From an uncultured Oscillospiraceae bacterium (lineage in GTDB: Bacteria > Bacillota > Clostridia > Oscillospirales > Oscillospiraceae), in contig CANQFV010000013.1 of assembly GCA_947599875.1 (NCBI GenBank), positions 1 through 63,887 of the forward strand: DNA of 63,887 nt. The letters run 5' to 3'. The notes under the pieces are model-generated. The model worked only from the letters and a program-made list of their open reading frames with translations, did no database searches and was not told the DNA's origin. Shown piece by piece: positions 32,266 to 41,831 of this stretch. The position numbers were made by a program, and so were the translations under genes. Position 1 is the stretch's first letter; the number at the start of each line of letters is the position of its first letter.

Positions 32266-33863
32266 TGCTCTTTACCTGGAAGGCAGTCGTTGACACCGGG
32301 GATGGCTGCGCGGAGCTTACCGGGGAGCAGCTCTTTCAGTGGGGAGACACGCTGCATGTCCGGGCGGAGCTGCCCCAGGGGCATATCCGCTCCGTCAGCG
32401 CCCGGGTGCCCCTGTGCGCCCTGGACGGGGAAAAGATCTTTATGAACGGCTACCAGACGTGGACCTCCTGCCCGGAATACGGGGTGGATGACCGGATCAT
32501 CGGCCTTACCGCCCTGCCCCGGAGCCTGATCCAGGAGTTCGGCTACGACAGGTACGGGGACTACCACTTCGTGAAGTACCCCAACCGCCGGGGCGTCACC
32601 CACGGGGAGAGCTGGTGTTATTTCCGCGCTCTTGGGGCGTACAGGCTCATAGCGTCCCTGGACGAGAAGCCGGGGTACACCCTTTTTCAATATGACGCCC
32701 AGCAGTCCCTCCTCACGGTGAGGCGGGACTGCGAGGGGATCCGCTGCGGCGGGACGTATCCCCTCTTTGACCTCATCTGCCTGCGCGGCGGCGAGGGTCA
32801 GGTCTTTGACGGGTGGTTCGGCGCCCTCGGCGTCTCCCCCCTGCCGGCGCCGAAGCTGCGCGGGTACACAAGCTGGTACAACAGGTTTACCGCCATCACG
32901 GAGGAGACGGTACGGGCCGATCTGAAGGGGTGCGTCTCGCTCCTCTCCCCCGGCGATCTCTTCCAGGTGGACGACGGATGGGAACCGGCGGTGGGCGACT
33001 GGCTGGAGCCGGACAGGGAAAAATTTCCCTCCGGCATGAAGGCGCTGGCCGACGAGATCCACGCCGCCGGGTTTAAGGCGGGGCTTTGGCTCTCCCCCTT
33101 TGTGGCGAAAAACGACTCCGCCCTGGTCAGGGAGCATCCGGACTGGGTCTTGCGTGTCAACGGAGAACCCTGGTCGCTGGGGGCCAACTGGGGCGGGTTC
33201 TGCGCCCTGGATGTGAACAATCCGCAAGTCCTGGACTATGTCCGGCGCGTCCTTGACCGGGTGATCCACCAGTGGGGCTTTGACCTTTTGAAGCTGGACT
33301 TCCTCTACGGGGCGGCGCCCTTTGGGACGGAGACGGAGACCCGGGCGGGCAAAATGATCCGGATGATGGATCTCCTCCGCGAAATTTGCGGGGATGTGCC
33401 CATCCTGGGGTGCGGCGTCCCGGTGATGCCCGCCTTCGGGAGGGTGGAATACTGCCGGATCAGCTGCGACGCCTCCCTCACCTGGGACGGGAACCCCAGG
33501 GAGAAGTTTTGCCACAGGGAGCGGGTATCCTCGCGCCTGGCAATTTTGAATACCCTGTTCCGCCGGCAGCTGAACGGCCGCGCCCACATAAACGATCCGG
33601 ACGTGTTTTTCCTCCGGGACGACAATATCTACCTGACCCAGGAGCAAAAGCTCCTTCTGGGCCGGATCAACGCCCTTTTGGGCGGTGTCCTGCTCATGTC
33701 CGACGATCCCACCTCCTACACCTACGCCCAGAGGGAGGCATACAGGGAGCTTGTCCGTCTGTCCACGGCGGAGAATGTCCGCTTCGACCCGGACAGGTTC
33801 GAGATCACCTTTACGCTGGACGGCGAGGAGAACGTCCTGCCCATCCCGCTGGAGCTGTTTTGA
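32265..33863 (+). CDS. Alpha-galactosidase, GH36
   Basis: 532 residues. The N-terminal beta domain has FMNGYQTWTSCPEYG. The (beta/alpha)8 part has YTSWYNRFTAITEETV, FQVDDGWEPAVGDW and LLKLDFLYGAA, with nucleophile Asp345. CRISCDASLTWDG supplies acid/base Asp402. It is shorter than classical 700-residue GH36 enzymes but has all core motifs. It hydrolyses alpha-galactosides such as melibiose or raffinose-family sugars in the cytosol. It is translationally coupled to the broken transporter. Confidence 0.88.
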   Translation: MLFTWKAVVDTGDGCAELTGEQLFQWGDTLHVRAELPQGHIRSVSARVPLCALDGEKIFMNGYQTWTSCPEYGVDDRIIGLTALPRSLIQEFGYDRYGDYHFVKYPNRRGVTHGESWCYFRALGAYRLIASLDEKPGYTLFQYDAQQSLLTVRRDCEGIRCGGTYPLFDLICLRGGEGQVFDGWFGALGVSPLPAPKLRGYTSWYNRFTAITEETVRADLKGCVSLLSPGDLFQVDDGWEPAVGDWLEPDREKFPSGMKALADEIHAAGFKAGLWLSPFVAKNDSALVREHPDWVLRVNGEPWSLGANWGGFCALDVNNPQVLDYVRRVLDRVIHQWGFDLLKLDFLYGAAPFGTETETRAGKMIRMMDLLREICGDVPILGCGVPVMPAFGRVEYCRISCDASLTWDGNPREKFCHRERVSSRLAILNTLFRRQLNGRAHINDPDVFFLRDDNIYLTQEQKLLLGRINALLGGVLLMSDDPTSYTYAQREAYRELVRLSTAENVRFDPDRFEITFTLDGEENVLPIPLELF

Positions 33864-33900
33864 TTCGGAAAAGCCCGAAAATTATCCCATTCTTTAGTAA

Positions 33901-33938
33901 AACAAGACAGGGATCGATGATCCCTGTCTTGTTTTTTA
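33901..33938 (+). terminator. Terminator of the alpha-galactosidase operon
   Basis: AACAAGACAGGGATC (33901-33915) and its complement at 33919-33933 around GAT form a 15-bp stem followed by a T-run. Confidence 0.92.
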
Positions 33939-34007
33939 TGGGGCGTTGGATCCTTTTTCTCCAATCTGATTGAGTACTTTGTTAAAGTCATTTTAACCAA
34001 ATTTGTG

Positions 34008-34036
34008 TTGATTTCCGGAACTATTTCTGTTAAACT
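34008..34036 (+). promoter_or_regulatory. Promoter of the second transporter
   Basis: TTGATT (34008-34013), 17 nt, TAAACT (34031-34036), followed by AAAAAGGAGG and ATG 34066. Confidence 0.55.
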
Positions 34037-34065
34037 GTTGATATTGGGAAAAAGGAGGAAATTTC

Positions 34066-35409
34066 ATGGAAAAGATGAAGCTCAACAACAATCGGACGAT
34101 CCTTGTGGGGCTGGCGTTTCTCAGCATCAGCGCCTTCTGGCAGATGTACGACAATGTCATCCCCAAGATCCTGAAGCTGACCTTCCAGATGCCGGAGACG
34201 CTGACCGGCGCGATCATGGCGGCGGACAACATTCTGGCGCTGTTCCTGCTGCCGCTGTTCGGGGGACTTTCGGACAGGACAAAAACAAAGATCGGCCGCC
34301 GTATGCCCTACATCCTGGCAGGTACGGCCGGGGCGGTGATCTTGATGAACATCCTGCCCATCCTGGACAACAGCTACGCCGCGGAGGCCGCGCCCTTTAA
34401 GTTCGCCTCCTTCGTGGTGGTGCTGGGTCTCCTGCTCATCGCTATGGGCACCTACCGCTCCCCCGCCGTGGCGCTGATGCCCGATGTGACACCCAAGCCC
34501 CTGCGCAGCCGCGGAAACGCCATTATCAACCTGATGGGCGCCGTGGGCAGCATCATCTACCTGGGCGTGGCCGCCATACTCTACCCCAAATCCAAGGTGG
34601 AGGGGCTGGCCCATGTGGACTACCAGCCGCTGTTTATTATCGTCTCGGCCCTCATGGCCGTGGCGGTGATCATCCTGCTGATCACCATCCGAGAGCCTAA
34701 GCTGGCGGCGGAGAATCAGGCGCTGGAGAAGAAGCACCCGGAGTGGGATCTGGCTAAGGAGGACACCTCCGGAAACAAGGCCCTGCCCAAGCCCGTAAAG
34801 ATGTCCCTGATCTTCCTGCTGGCCTCCATCGCCCTTTGGTTCATCGGCTACAACGGCATCACCACCTGGTTCACCACATACATCGACGTGGTCATGGGCG
34901 AGGGCCTGGGCGGCGCGTCCACCTGCCTCATGGTCGCCACCGGCGGGGCCATTGTCAGCTACATTCCCATCGGCATCGTGGCCTCCAAGATCGGCCGGAA
35001 AAAGACGATCCAGGCGGGGGTCATCCTGCTGGCCGTCTGCTTCCTGCTGGGTGGCCTGCTGACAAACGTCTTTGACTCCATCAACATCATCATGTACATC
35101 GCCTTCGCCCTGGTGGGGCTGGCCTGGGCGGCTATCAACGTAAACTCCCTGCCTATGGTGGTGGAGATGTGCAAGGGCTCCGACGTGGGCAAATTCACGG
35201 GGTACTACTACACGGCCTCTATGGCCGCCCAGGTGTTCACCCCAGTCCTCTCCGGCTGGCTCTTACAGCATGTGGGCTACTGGACGCTGTTCCCCTACGC
35301 CGCCCTCTTCGTGATGCTGAGCTTTGTCACCATGCTGTTTGTCCGGCACGGCGACGTGAAGGCCGTGGCCAAGAAGGGGCTGGAGGCCTTTGAGGATATG
35401 GACGACTGA
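34066..35409 (+). CDS. MFS sugar transporter (SLC45/GPH-like)
   Basis: 447 residues with about 12 membrane helices. The signature loop after helix 2 is GGLSDRTKTKIGRRMPYILA. PAVALMPDVTPKPLRSRGNA and LVGLAWAAINVNSLPMVVEM are typical of sucrose/glycoside-type MFS carriers. It has its own promoter and terminator context, separate from the alpha-galactosidase operon, and 14 bp to the downstream GDPD. The substrate is not known; a disaccharide is likely. It could partly replace the broken transporter nearby, which is inference. Confidence 0.85.
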   Translation: MEKMKLNNNRTILVGLAFLSISAFWQMYDNVIPKILKLTFQMPETLTGAIMAADNILALFLLPLFGGLSDRTKTKIGRRMPYILAGTAGAVILMNILPILDNSYAAEAAPFKFASFVVVLGLLLIAMGTYRSPAVALMPDVTPKPLRSRGNAIINLMGAVGSIIYLGVAAILYPKSKVEGLAHVDYQPLFIIVSALMAVAVIILLITIREPKLAAENQALEKKHPEWDLAKEDTSGNKALPKPVKMSLIFLLASIALWFIGYNGITTWFTTYIDVVMGEGLGGASTCLMVATGGAIVSYIPIGIVASKIGRKKTIQAGVILLAVCFLLGGLLTNVFDSINIIMYIAFALVGLAWAAINVNSLPMVVEMCKGSDVGKFTGYYYTASMAAQVFTPVLSGWLLQHVGYWTLFPYAALFVMLSFVTMLFVRHGDVKAVAKKGLEAFEDMDD

Positions 35410-35423
35410 GGAGGCGGGAGAGC

Positions 35424-36263
35424 ATGAAAAAACCTTGGAAAACCGGACTTCTTGTCACATCCGCCGCCGCTTTAATGGCGGGAGCGGGGGCCGCGCTCCT
35501 CGCCCCCCGCACGGGCCAGCCGGGATGGGAGAGCTTCACCCCTTACCGCTACGCCCACAGAGGTTTACATAATGTTAGTGAGGGGCGGCCGGAGAACTCC
35601 CTCTCCGCCTTCCGGGCGGCGGTGGAGCGGGGCTTCGGCGCCGAGCTGGACGTACACCTGATGCGCGACGGCAATCTGGCCGTCGTCCACGACAGCGACC
35701 TTACGCGTGTTACGGGGAAAACGGCCATTGTTGAGGAGCTGACGGCTGAGGAGCTGGCCGGCTATCCCCTCACCGGCTCCGGGGAGATCATCCCCCTCTT
35801 CGGCCAGGTGCTGGAGGTGTTCGACGGGAAGACGCCCCTGATCGTGGAGCTGAAGACCCGAGACGGCAACGCCCAGGCGCTGACGGACGCCGCCATAGCT
35901 CTCCTGGAGGCCCACCAGGTCACTTACTGTGTGGAGTCCTTCGACCCCCGGGCCGTGATGTACCTAAAGCAGCGATACCCCCAGGTCATCCGGGGACAGC
36001 TGAGCGAAAATTTCCTGCGCTCCGGCTCGTCCGACATCTCCCCCCTCACCCGGGCGGCCATGACATATCTTGCCACCACCGGCCTGACAAAGCCGGACTT
36101 TATCGCCTACAACCACGCCCACCGGAATAACGCAAGCCTCCGGCTGATGAAGCGCCTGTACGGCGTCCACGAGGTCAGCTGGACTGTCCGGGACGCGGAT
36201 ACCCTGCGGGAGCTTGAGGCGGAGGGCGCCCTCGTCATTTTTGAGGGGTTTGTCCCGGAATAA
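35424..36263 (+). CDS. Glycerophosphodiester phosphodiesterase
   Basis: 279 residues. An N-terminal membrane anchor (LLVTSAAALMAGAGAALLA) is followed by a GDPD domain: YAHRGLHN (His45, Arg46), ENSLSAF (Glu57), GAELDVHLMRDG (Glu74, Asp76) and VVHD (His89). It releases glycerol-3-phosphate from glycerophosphodiesters, probably at the outer face of the membrane. It is in an operon with the MFS transporter upstream. Confidence 0.93.
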   Translation: MKKPWKTGLLVTSAAALMAGAGAALLAPRTGQPGWESFTPYRYAHRGLHNVSEGRPENSLSAFRAAVERGFGAELDVHLMRDGNLAVVHDSDLTRVTGKTAIVEELTAEELAGYPLTGSGEIIPLFGQVLEVFDGKTPLIVELKTRDGNAQALTDAAIALLEAHQVTYCVESFDPRAVMYLKQRYPQVIRGQLSENFLRSGSSDISPLTRAAMTYLATTGLTKPDFIAYNHAHRNNASLRLMKRLYGVHEVSWTVRDADTLRELEAEGALVIFEGFVPE

Positions 36264-36322
36264 CCCGACACTTTTCAGAATTCTGTCCATTAGAAATCCA
36301 CAGACCCACCAAATCCTGCCTA

Positions 36323-36351
36323 TTGTCTTGGGCGGGATTTAGGTGTATTAT
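36323..36351 (+). promoter_or_regulatory. Promoter of degV-like gene
   Basis: TTGTCT (36323-36328), 17 nt, TATTAT (36346-36351), then GGAGGTGTGAAT before ATG 36398. Confidence 0.65.
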
Positions 36352-36397
36352 GTACTCAGAAAAAGTGACACTGTGTATATGTAATGGAGGTGTGAAT

Positions 36398-37297
36398 ATG
36401 TCGTACAGAATTATTTCCGACGGCTCCTGCGATTTGCCGGAGGAGATGGCGAAGGAGCTGGGATTTCACATCGTCCCCTTCTATGTGACGATGGACGACA
36501 AGACATACATCAAGGAGAACGTGGATATCTCGAAGTCCGACTTCTACCAGTGGATGGTGGATCACCCCGACCGTTTCCCCAAAAGCTCCATGCCCCCCAC
36601 CAGCGACTTCCTGGAGGCCTTTCAGGAGGCGGCCAAGGCCGGGGAGGATATCATCTGCATCACCATCACCCGGAAGTTCTCCAGCTGCTACGACGTGGCT
36701 ATGGCGGCCCGGGAGCTGCTGCTGGACGAGTACCCGGAGCGGAAGGTGGAGGTCATCGACTCCACCGTGGACACGGTTTTGCAGGGCCTTGTGGTGCTGG
36801 AGCTGTGCAAGCTGCGGGACGCGGGCTTTGACTTTGATGAGACGGTGCGGCGCATCCGGGAGGTTCTCCCCACCGGGCGGATCTTTTTCACCGTGGGGAA
36901 CCTGGACTACCTCCGGGCTGGCGGCCGCATCGGCAAGCTGGCCGGCGTCGCCGGGGCGCTGTTGGGGATCCGTCCCCTCATCACCCTGAAGGAGGGGGAG
37001 ATCTTCCCCTCCGGCATCACCAGGTCGCGGAAAAAATCTATGGACATGGTGGGAAAGCTGGCCGCGAACTACGTTAAGGAGTGCTTCTCCTCCCCTGACG
37101 AATACGCCGCCACCATCGGTTACGGCTACGACTACGCCGAGGGCGAGGTCTTCCGGGACAAGATCCAGGAGCATTTGGCGGGGATCGGCCACAAGGTGGA
37201 TCTGCCCATTCACCACATCGGCGCGGCCATATCTGTCCACACCGGCCCCTATCCCCTGGGCTTCGGGATCCTGAAGAAGGCCTCCCTGACAAAGTAA
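36398..37297 (+). CDS. DegV family fatty-acid-binding protein
   Basis: 299 residues. RIISDGSCDLPEEMAKELGF at the start, SSMPPTSDFLEAF, ITITRKFSSCYDVAMAAREL and LDYLRAGGRIGKLAGVAGAL are DegV hallmarks. The C-terminus holds HHIGAAISVHTGPYPLGFGI. DegV/FakB proteins bind a fatty acid and present it to FakA kinase for phosphorylation. It is monocistronic. The earlier in-frame ATG (36351) lies in the promoter and was not used. Confidence 0.93.
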   Translation: MSYRIISDGSCDLPEEMAKELGFHIVPFYVTMDDKTYIKENVDISKSDFYQWMVDHPDRFPKSSMPPTSDFLEAFQEAAKAGEDIICITITRKFSSCYDVAMAARELLLDEYPERKVEVIDSTVDTVLQGLVVLELCKLRDAGFDFDETVRRIREVLPTGRIFFTVGNLDYLRAGGRIGKLAGVAGALLGIRPLITLKEGEIFPSGITRSRKKSMDMVGKLAANYVKECFSSPDEYAATIGYGYDYAEGEVFRDKIQEHLAGIGHKVDLPIHHIGAAISVHTGPYPLGFGILKKASLTK

Positions 37298-37307
37298 ACC
37301 CGGACTT

Positions 37308-38918
37308 CTATATTTCCCCCGCCGCGTGGAGCCGGCCTTCGTCCATTGTGTACACCGCCGAGTATCTTTTCGCGATCTCCGACGTGAGGCGGTGGGTGAC
37401 GCTGATGCAGGTAACATTGTCCAGGGACAGGATACTGCTCTCCACGGCGTTGGCGGTCTGCTCATCTAAAGCCGAGGTCGCCTCGTCCATCAGCAGCACG
37501 TCCTTCCCGCGAAGCAAGGCCCGGGCGATGGCTATGCGCTGACATTCCCCGCCGGAGAAGTTGCCGCCGTTTTCCTCAACCAAGGTATCAAGCCCTTGCG
37601 GCTGCTGCGCGATAAACTCCGTCAACCCCGCTCTCTTCGCGGCGTCCATGATTTCCGGTTCCGGATAAGACTTCCACATCGTGATGTTATTGCGGATGCT
37701 GTCCTTAAAGAGGAAGGTGTTTTGCTGGATCATGGCCACGCCGTCAGGCAGCGCCGCGGCCCCGTCGGTGCAGATCTCCCCGTCAAACCGGGGATAATAC
37801 CCCGCCAGGAGCTTCAGCAGGGTGCTTTTGCCGCTCCCGCTCCTCCCGATGACGGCGTACTTTTTCCCCTTTTCAAAGTCGGCGGACAGATCCCGCAAGA
37901 CGGCCCTGTCCCCATAGTGAAAAGTAATATTTTTCAAGGAAACGCGGTTCTTCACGGGAAGGATCGCGTTTTTTTCGGCCGCTTCGGGATGGGAGAGGGC
38001 GCAAAGTGTCTCAAGCACGGGCCTTGCGGATCTCAGCTCGCCGATCTTCGCCGAAAGCTCAAAGGCGGGAGAGATCACCTGGCCCGTAAGCTGTGTGACC
38101 GCCACGATACTGCCGATCGTGATGTATCCCTTGACCGCGAAAAGGCCGGCCAGGCCCATGACCAGAAACTGCACGGCGATGGAGGCGAAGCCGGTAAGGC
38201 CGTAAAGCTCCGCCATCCGCGACGAGAGCCGCTCCCTGCTCCTCTCCAGGCGCTTGGCGCACGATGAAAACTGGGTGAACATCTCCCCCGCGGCGTCGTA
38301 GGTCTTGATCATCTCAAAGCCGCCCAACAGGTCGCTGACCTTCTCGTTGTACGCCGTGGTGGATTCCATGACCGCCCCCGTGTCCCGGCCCAGCGCCTTT
38401 GTGAAGAGATTCGGGAGCAGACTTGGGATCGCCATTGCCGCGATGGAGATCACCGCGATCACCGGGTTCATCCGGATCAGCACGGCCACGGCGAGTACGA
38501 TGCTTATCACGGACTCCGTCAGGGAGATCCGGTTTTTCAGGACTTTTTCCTCAATCATGGAGAAGTTTTGGTTAAACGCCGTGACGTAGGGCGCGCTGCC
38601 GGTGTTCTCAAAATCGGCGATGCCCGTCTGTAGGGTGCCGCTTGCCAGGTCGTTTCGCATTTGAAGCAGGGACTTTCGTATAAAGTACGCCTTATACCGC
38701 CCGGAGGCGAAGATGAGAAGCCCCGTGCAGAGGCCATATAGGACGCTGACAAGCAAAATGTTTTTCAGATTACCGGCGTCTTGGGTGATGATGGACGTCT
38801 CCGCGGCGTCGATCAGGGCGTTCAGCAAAATCGCCACCCCCACGGACGCCGCGCTTGTGAGAAGCTGTAAAGCAAGGAGCGGGACATATTCCCATTTGAC
38901 TTTTTTGCCTCTTTTCAT
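37308..38918 (-). CDS. ABC transporter, fused permease and ATPase
   Basis: 536 residues from ATG 38918 with GGAGGGATCGGT upstream; the open frame extends to 39014 but is non-family-like. Six-helix permease (about 10-300), then an ATPase: Walker A GRSGSGKS, signature FSGGECQRIAIARAL, Walker B VLLMDEATSAL and switch H (VTHR). This is a half-transporter exporter that would homodimerise. It follows an Rgg-like regulator on the same strand, so it may export a regulated small molecule or peptide. The substrate is unknown. Confidence 0.92.
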   Translation of the reverse strand: MKRGKKVKWEYVPLLALQLLTSAASVGVAILLNALIDAAETSIITQDAGNLKNILLVSVLYGLCTGLLIFASGRYKAYFIRKSLLQMRNDLASGTLQTGIADFENTGSAPYVTAFNQNFSMIEEKVLKNRISLTESVISIVLAVAVLIRMNPVIAVISIAAMAIPSLLPNLFTKALGRDTGAVMESTTAYNEKVSDLLGGFEMIKTYDAAGEMFTQFSSCAKRLERSRERLSSRMAELYGLTGFASIAVQFLVMGLAGLFAVKGYITIGSIVAVTQLTGQVISPAFELSAKIGELRSARPVLETLCALSHPEAAEKNAILPVKNRVSLKNITFHYGDRAVLRDLSADFEKGKKYAVIGRSGSGKSTLLKLLAGYYPRFDGEICTDGAAALPDGVAMIQQNTFLFKDSIRNNITMWKSYPEPEIMDAAKRAGLTEFIAQQPQGLDTLVEENGGNFSGGECQRIAIARALLRGKDVLLMDEATSALDEQTANAVESSILSLDNVTCISVTHRLTSEIAKRYSAVYTMDEGRLHAAGEI

Positions 38919-39008
38919 ACCGATCCCTCCTGGATTATTAAGGGGAGGATCGGGCGGCTTTCCTGTCAGGTGAGATGCCTGCAAAAACGCCGCACCCCCT
39001 CCCCTTTT

Positions 39009-39049
39009 CTTCACAAGGTGAAGTATAGCGGAGGAAATGCGGCATTTCC
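39009..39049. promoter_or_regulatory. Two dyads upstream of the ABC transporter
   Basis: CTTCAC-AAG-GTGAAG (39009-39023) and GGAAATGC-G-GCATTTCC (39033-39049) lie between the regulator and the transporter. They could be operators or leader hairpins. Confidence 0.5.
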
Positions 39050-39098
39050 ATATCGCACGATGTATAGTTTCAACTTACGTCATCTGTTAAGTTCCCTA

Positions 39099-40037
39099 TC
39101 AGCTTTCAAAGAGTACCAGGTTCTCGTGGCGGCTCTCTTCGTGCTTTTGGTCGTCCAGATACTCCTGCGCCAGGTCGGCCATCCGGTCTTTTCCGATGAG
39201 CCTCATATAGGGGATCAGCGCCTCCATGCGGGCGCGGCACTCCTGGGATTTTCCCATATTATCTAAAATCTGCGCAATGCTGAATTCAATTTCCGGCAGC
39301 ATAAACTGCTCCGGCCCCCGGATGCTCAGCTTCTCCGCCTTCTTTGCGTATATAAGCGCCTCATCATACCGTTTTTCGCTTAACAGGTACTGGCCCAAAT
39401 TATGCGCGAGATTGATCTGGAAAATAGTAAATTCGGAGAGGCGGCTCTCGTTCCTGTCCAGCGCGAACATAACCTCTTCGCCCAGACGAATGGCTTCTAA
39501 AACCTTCCCATCCGTATATTTTACATTCGTCAGCATGACAAGAATATTGACCTCTGTGGGGGAAAACAGCTCCCCGCGGCAGTCATTCAGGTCGATGTTG
39601 GGCCTTGTCAGGCGCAGAGCGTTTTCCAATTCAATTTCTATGCTTTCATCGGCAGTGCCATCTTTTATATTGATTGCCGCAAAAAGCATTTTCGCGTGTT
39701 GAAGGCTGGCGGGATCCATCTTTTTTGCGGAAAGCTCCCGCAGTGCTGTCCTCGCCGATTTTAGATCGCCGGATGAGATCTGCGCCTCGATCTCATCCAG
39801 GGAACGGCGCAGGGAGGCCTGCTGTTCGCTCTCATAATAGACGTTGCAGAGCTGATAAGTCCCGGTACCGAGGCGCTCCAGAAGCTGTTCCAAGACCTTG
39901 CTCGATGGCATCTGGTTCCCGTTTTCAATGCGTGAGACGGATACGGGGGAGCAAATCCCCTCCGCAAGCGCCTCCTGGGTCAGGCCCGCCCTCTTTCGCA
40001 AGGTATAAATGATCTCTCCCAGGGTATTTGTTCCCAT
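39099..40037 (-). CDS. XRE regulator with TPR-type C-terminus (Rgg/RRNPP-like)
   Basis: 312 residues. N-terminal HTH: TLRKRAGLTQEALAEGICSP followed by VSRIENGNQMPSSKVLEQLL. The remaining 240 residues are helical repeats (ARTALRELSAKKMDPASLQH, NLAHNLGQYLLSEKRYDEAL, QILDNMGKSQECRARMEALI), the layout of peptide-binding RRNPP regulators. It lies directly upstream of the ABC exporter on the same strand. No cognate pheromone gene could be recognised. Confidence 0.8.
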   Translation of the reverse strand: MGTNTLGEIIYTLRKRAGLTQEALAEGICSPVSVSRIENGNQMPSSKVLEQLLERLGTGTYQLCNVYYESEQQASLRRSLDEIEAQISSGDLKSARTALRELSAKKMDPASLQHAKMLFAAINIKDGTADESIEIELENALRLTRPNIDLNDCRGELFSPTEVNILVMLTNVKYTDGKVLEAIRLGEEVMFALDRNESRLSEFTIFQINLAHNLGQYLLSEKRYDEALIYAKKAEKLSIRGPEQFMLPEIEFSIAQILDNMGKSQECRARMEALIPYMRLIGKDRMADLAQEYLDDQKHEESRHENLVLFES

Positions 40038-40085
40038 GACAAGTCCGTCCTCCTTTCCGGGCAGACACCTGAGGGGGCAGTCCCC

Positions 40086-41696
40086 TCACTTGCGCATTTT
40101 TTCCGTGAGAGACACGACCATCCCCGTGAGCCTGGCAAGCTCCTTGGTGGCCATCCCCTCGCAGTCCCGGGCGGCCAGCACCAGGCGGTTGACGGCGTCC
40201 ATCAGGCGGCGGTAGGCATCGTCGGCGCGGCGTCTCGCGGGGCTGACGGGCTTCTCCTTGCGCACGCGGACCCCCTCGGTGAGGCGGACAAACTCACCGG
40301 CCGCCAGGTCGAACTCCGTCCCGGAATAGGGGGCCATCGCGTCAAAGCCATGCTCCTCCCGGAGGCAGCGGGCAAACTCCTCGCAGGCCCCCTCGTCGCC
40401 GTGGTTGACGAAGATCTTCCGGATCCCCGGCTCAAACCCGGCGATCCAGTCCAGAAGCCCCTGCTTGTCCGCGTGGCCAGATACGCCCGGGAGATACTCG
40501 ATCCGGGCGTTGACGGCCACGTCGTCGTTAAAGAGCTTGACGGACTTGGCCCCGTCGTAGATAAGCCGCCCCAGGGTCCCCGCCGCCTGGTAGCCCACGA
40601 AAAGGATCATGCACTCCGGCCGCCACAGGTTGTACTTCAGGTGGTGGCGGATGCGTCCCGCGTCGCACATGCCGCTGGCAGAGATGATCACCTTCGGCTC
40701 CATGTCCGTGTTCAGCGCCCGGGACTCCTCCGTGGAGGTGGTGAGCCGAAGCCCGTCAAACACCAGGGGGTTCTCCCCCTGGGCCATGACGGCCCTGGTC
40801 TCCTCGTCCAGGTACTCCGCGTCGCACTGCATAAAGACGCCGGTGGCCTCGTTGGCCAGGGGGCTGTCCACATAGACGGGGAAGCCCTCGTGCCCCTTGA
40901 CAAGGCCGGCGTTTTTGATCTCCCGGATGAAGTAGAGGATCTCCTGCGTCCGGCCTACGGCGAAGGAGGGGATGATCACGTTGCCCCCCTGATCCAGCGT
41001 GGTCTGAATGAACCCCGCCAGGGTGTCGATATATTCCCGCCGCTCCCCGTGGAAGCGATCCCCGTAGGTGGACTCGATCATCAGGTAGTCGGTCTTGGCC
41101 ACGGTCTGGGGGTCCCGGATAATGGGCTGGTTTGTGTTCCCCACGTCGCCGGAAAAGACGATCTTCCGCTCCTGCCCGTTCTCGCTGAGCCACACCTCGA
41201 TGCAGGCGGAGCCTAAAAGATGCCCGATATCCGTGAAGCGCACGGCGATATTCTCGTTTAAGCGCAGGACCCGCCCGTACTCACAGCCCCGGAAGAGCTT
41301 CAGCACCCCCTCCGCGTCGTTCAGGTCGAAGAGCGGCGCCACGTCCGGTTCCCCGGCTCTCCGCGCCTTGCGGGTCTTGTACTCCGCGTCGGACATCTGG
41401 ATGTTGGCGCAGTCGCGAAGCATGATCTCGCAGAGATTTCTGGTGGCCTCCGTGGTGTAAACGCCGCCCCGGAAGCCGTTTTTGTAGAGCAGGGGCAGGT
41501 TGCCGGAGTGATCCACATGGGCGTGGGTCAAAAGGACGCCCTCGATGTCCTTCTCCGCCACGGGCAGCGGCACATTTTCAAAGGCCGTGGACCCCTGCTT
41601 CATGCCGCAGTCAACGATCAGGTGATGGCCCCCGGCCTCCAAAAGCGTGCAGCTGCCGGTGACATCGTGGGCCGCGCCAATGAATGTGATTTTCAT
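40086..41696 (-). CDS. Beta-CASP metallo-beta-lactamase-fold nuclease-like hydrolase
   Basis: 536 residues from ATG 41696 (GGAGGTGC upstream). Motifs: LLTHAHVDHSG (metal ligands), FSGDVGNTNQP, the beta-CASP motif VIIPSFAVGRTQEILYFI, SASGMCDAGRIRHHL and C-terminal SGHADKQGLLDWI with FVNHGD (RMMBL). This is the CPSF-like YSH1/RNase J-related family, so RNA or DNA cleavage is expected. It is monocistronic and divergent from the small gene at 41832. Confidence 0.9.
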   Translation of the reverse strand: MKITFIGAAHDVTGSCTLLEAGGHHLIVDCGMKQGSTAFENVPLPVAEKDIEGVLLTHAHVDHSGNLPLLYKNGFRGGVYTTEATRNLCEIMLRDCANIQMSDAEYKTRKARRAGEPDVAPLFDLNDAEGVLKLFRGCEYGRVLRLNENIAVRFTDIGHLLGSACIEVWLSENGQERKIVFSGDVGNTNQPIIRDPQTVAKTDYLMIESTYGDRFHGERREYIDTLAGFIQTTLDQGGNVIIPSFAVGRTQEILYFIREIKNAGLVKGHEGFPVYVDSPLANEATGVFMQCDAEYLDEETRAVMAQGENPLVFDGLRLTTSTEESRALNTDMEPKVIISASGMCDAGRIRHHLKYNLWRPECMILFVGYQAAGTLGRLIYDGAKSVKLFNDDVAVNARIEYLPGVSGHADKQGLLDWIAGFEPGIRKIFVNHGDEGACEEFARCLREEHGFDAMAPYSGTEFDLAAGEFVRLTEGVRVRKEKPVSPARRRADDAYRRLMDAVNRLVLAARDCEGMATKELARLTGMVVSLTEKMRK

Positions 41697-41831
41697 AAAA
41701 AGCACCTCCGGGTTGAAGTATAATGGGATATCATCCTGTGAGGAGGAATGTTTGGGAAGTCAACGCCGATATAGCGAAAAGACTTGCAAAATTAGATGCC
41801 TTGTGATACGATTCTTTTTGAGGTGATTTGT

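Noticed and set aside
38938-39014. 37-residue peptide gene before the ABC transporter as a pheromone or RiPP precursor
   Set aside because: No ribosome site, no signal sequence and no maturation enzyme nearby. It overlaps two dyads and is probably chance.
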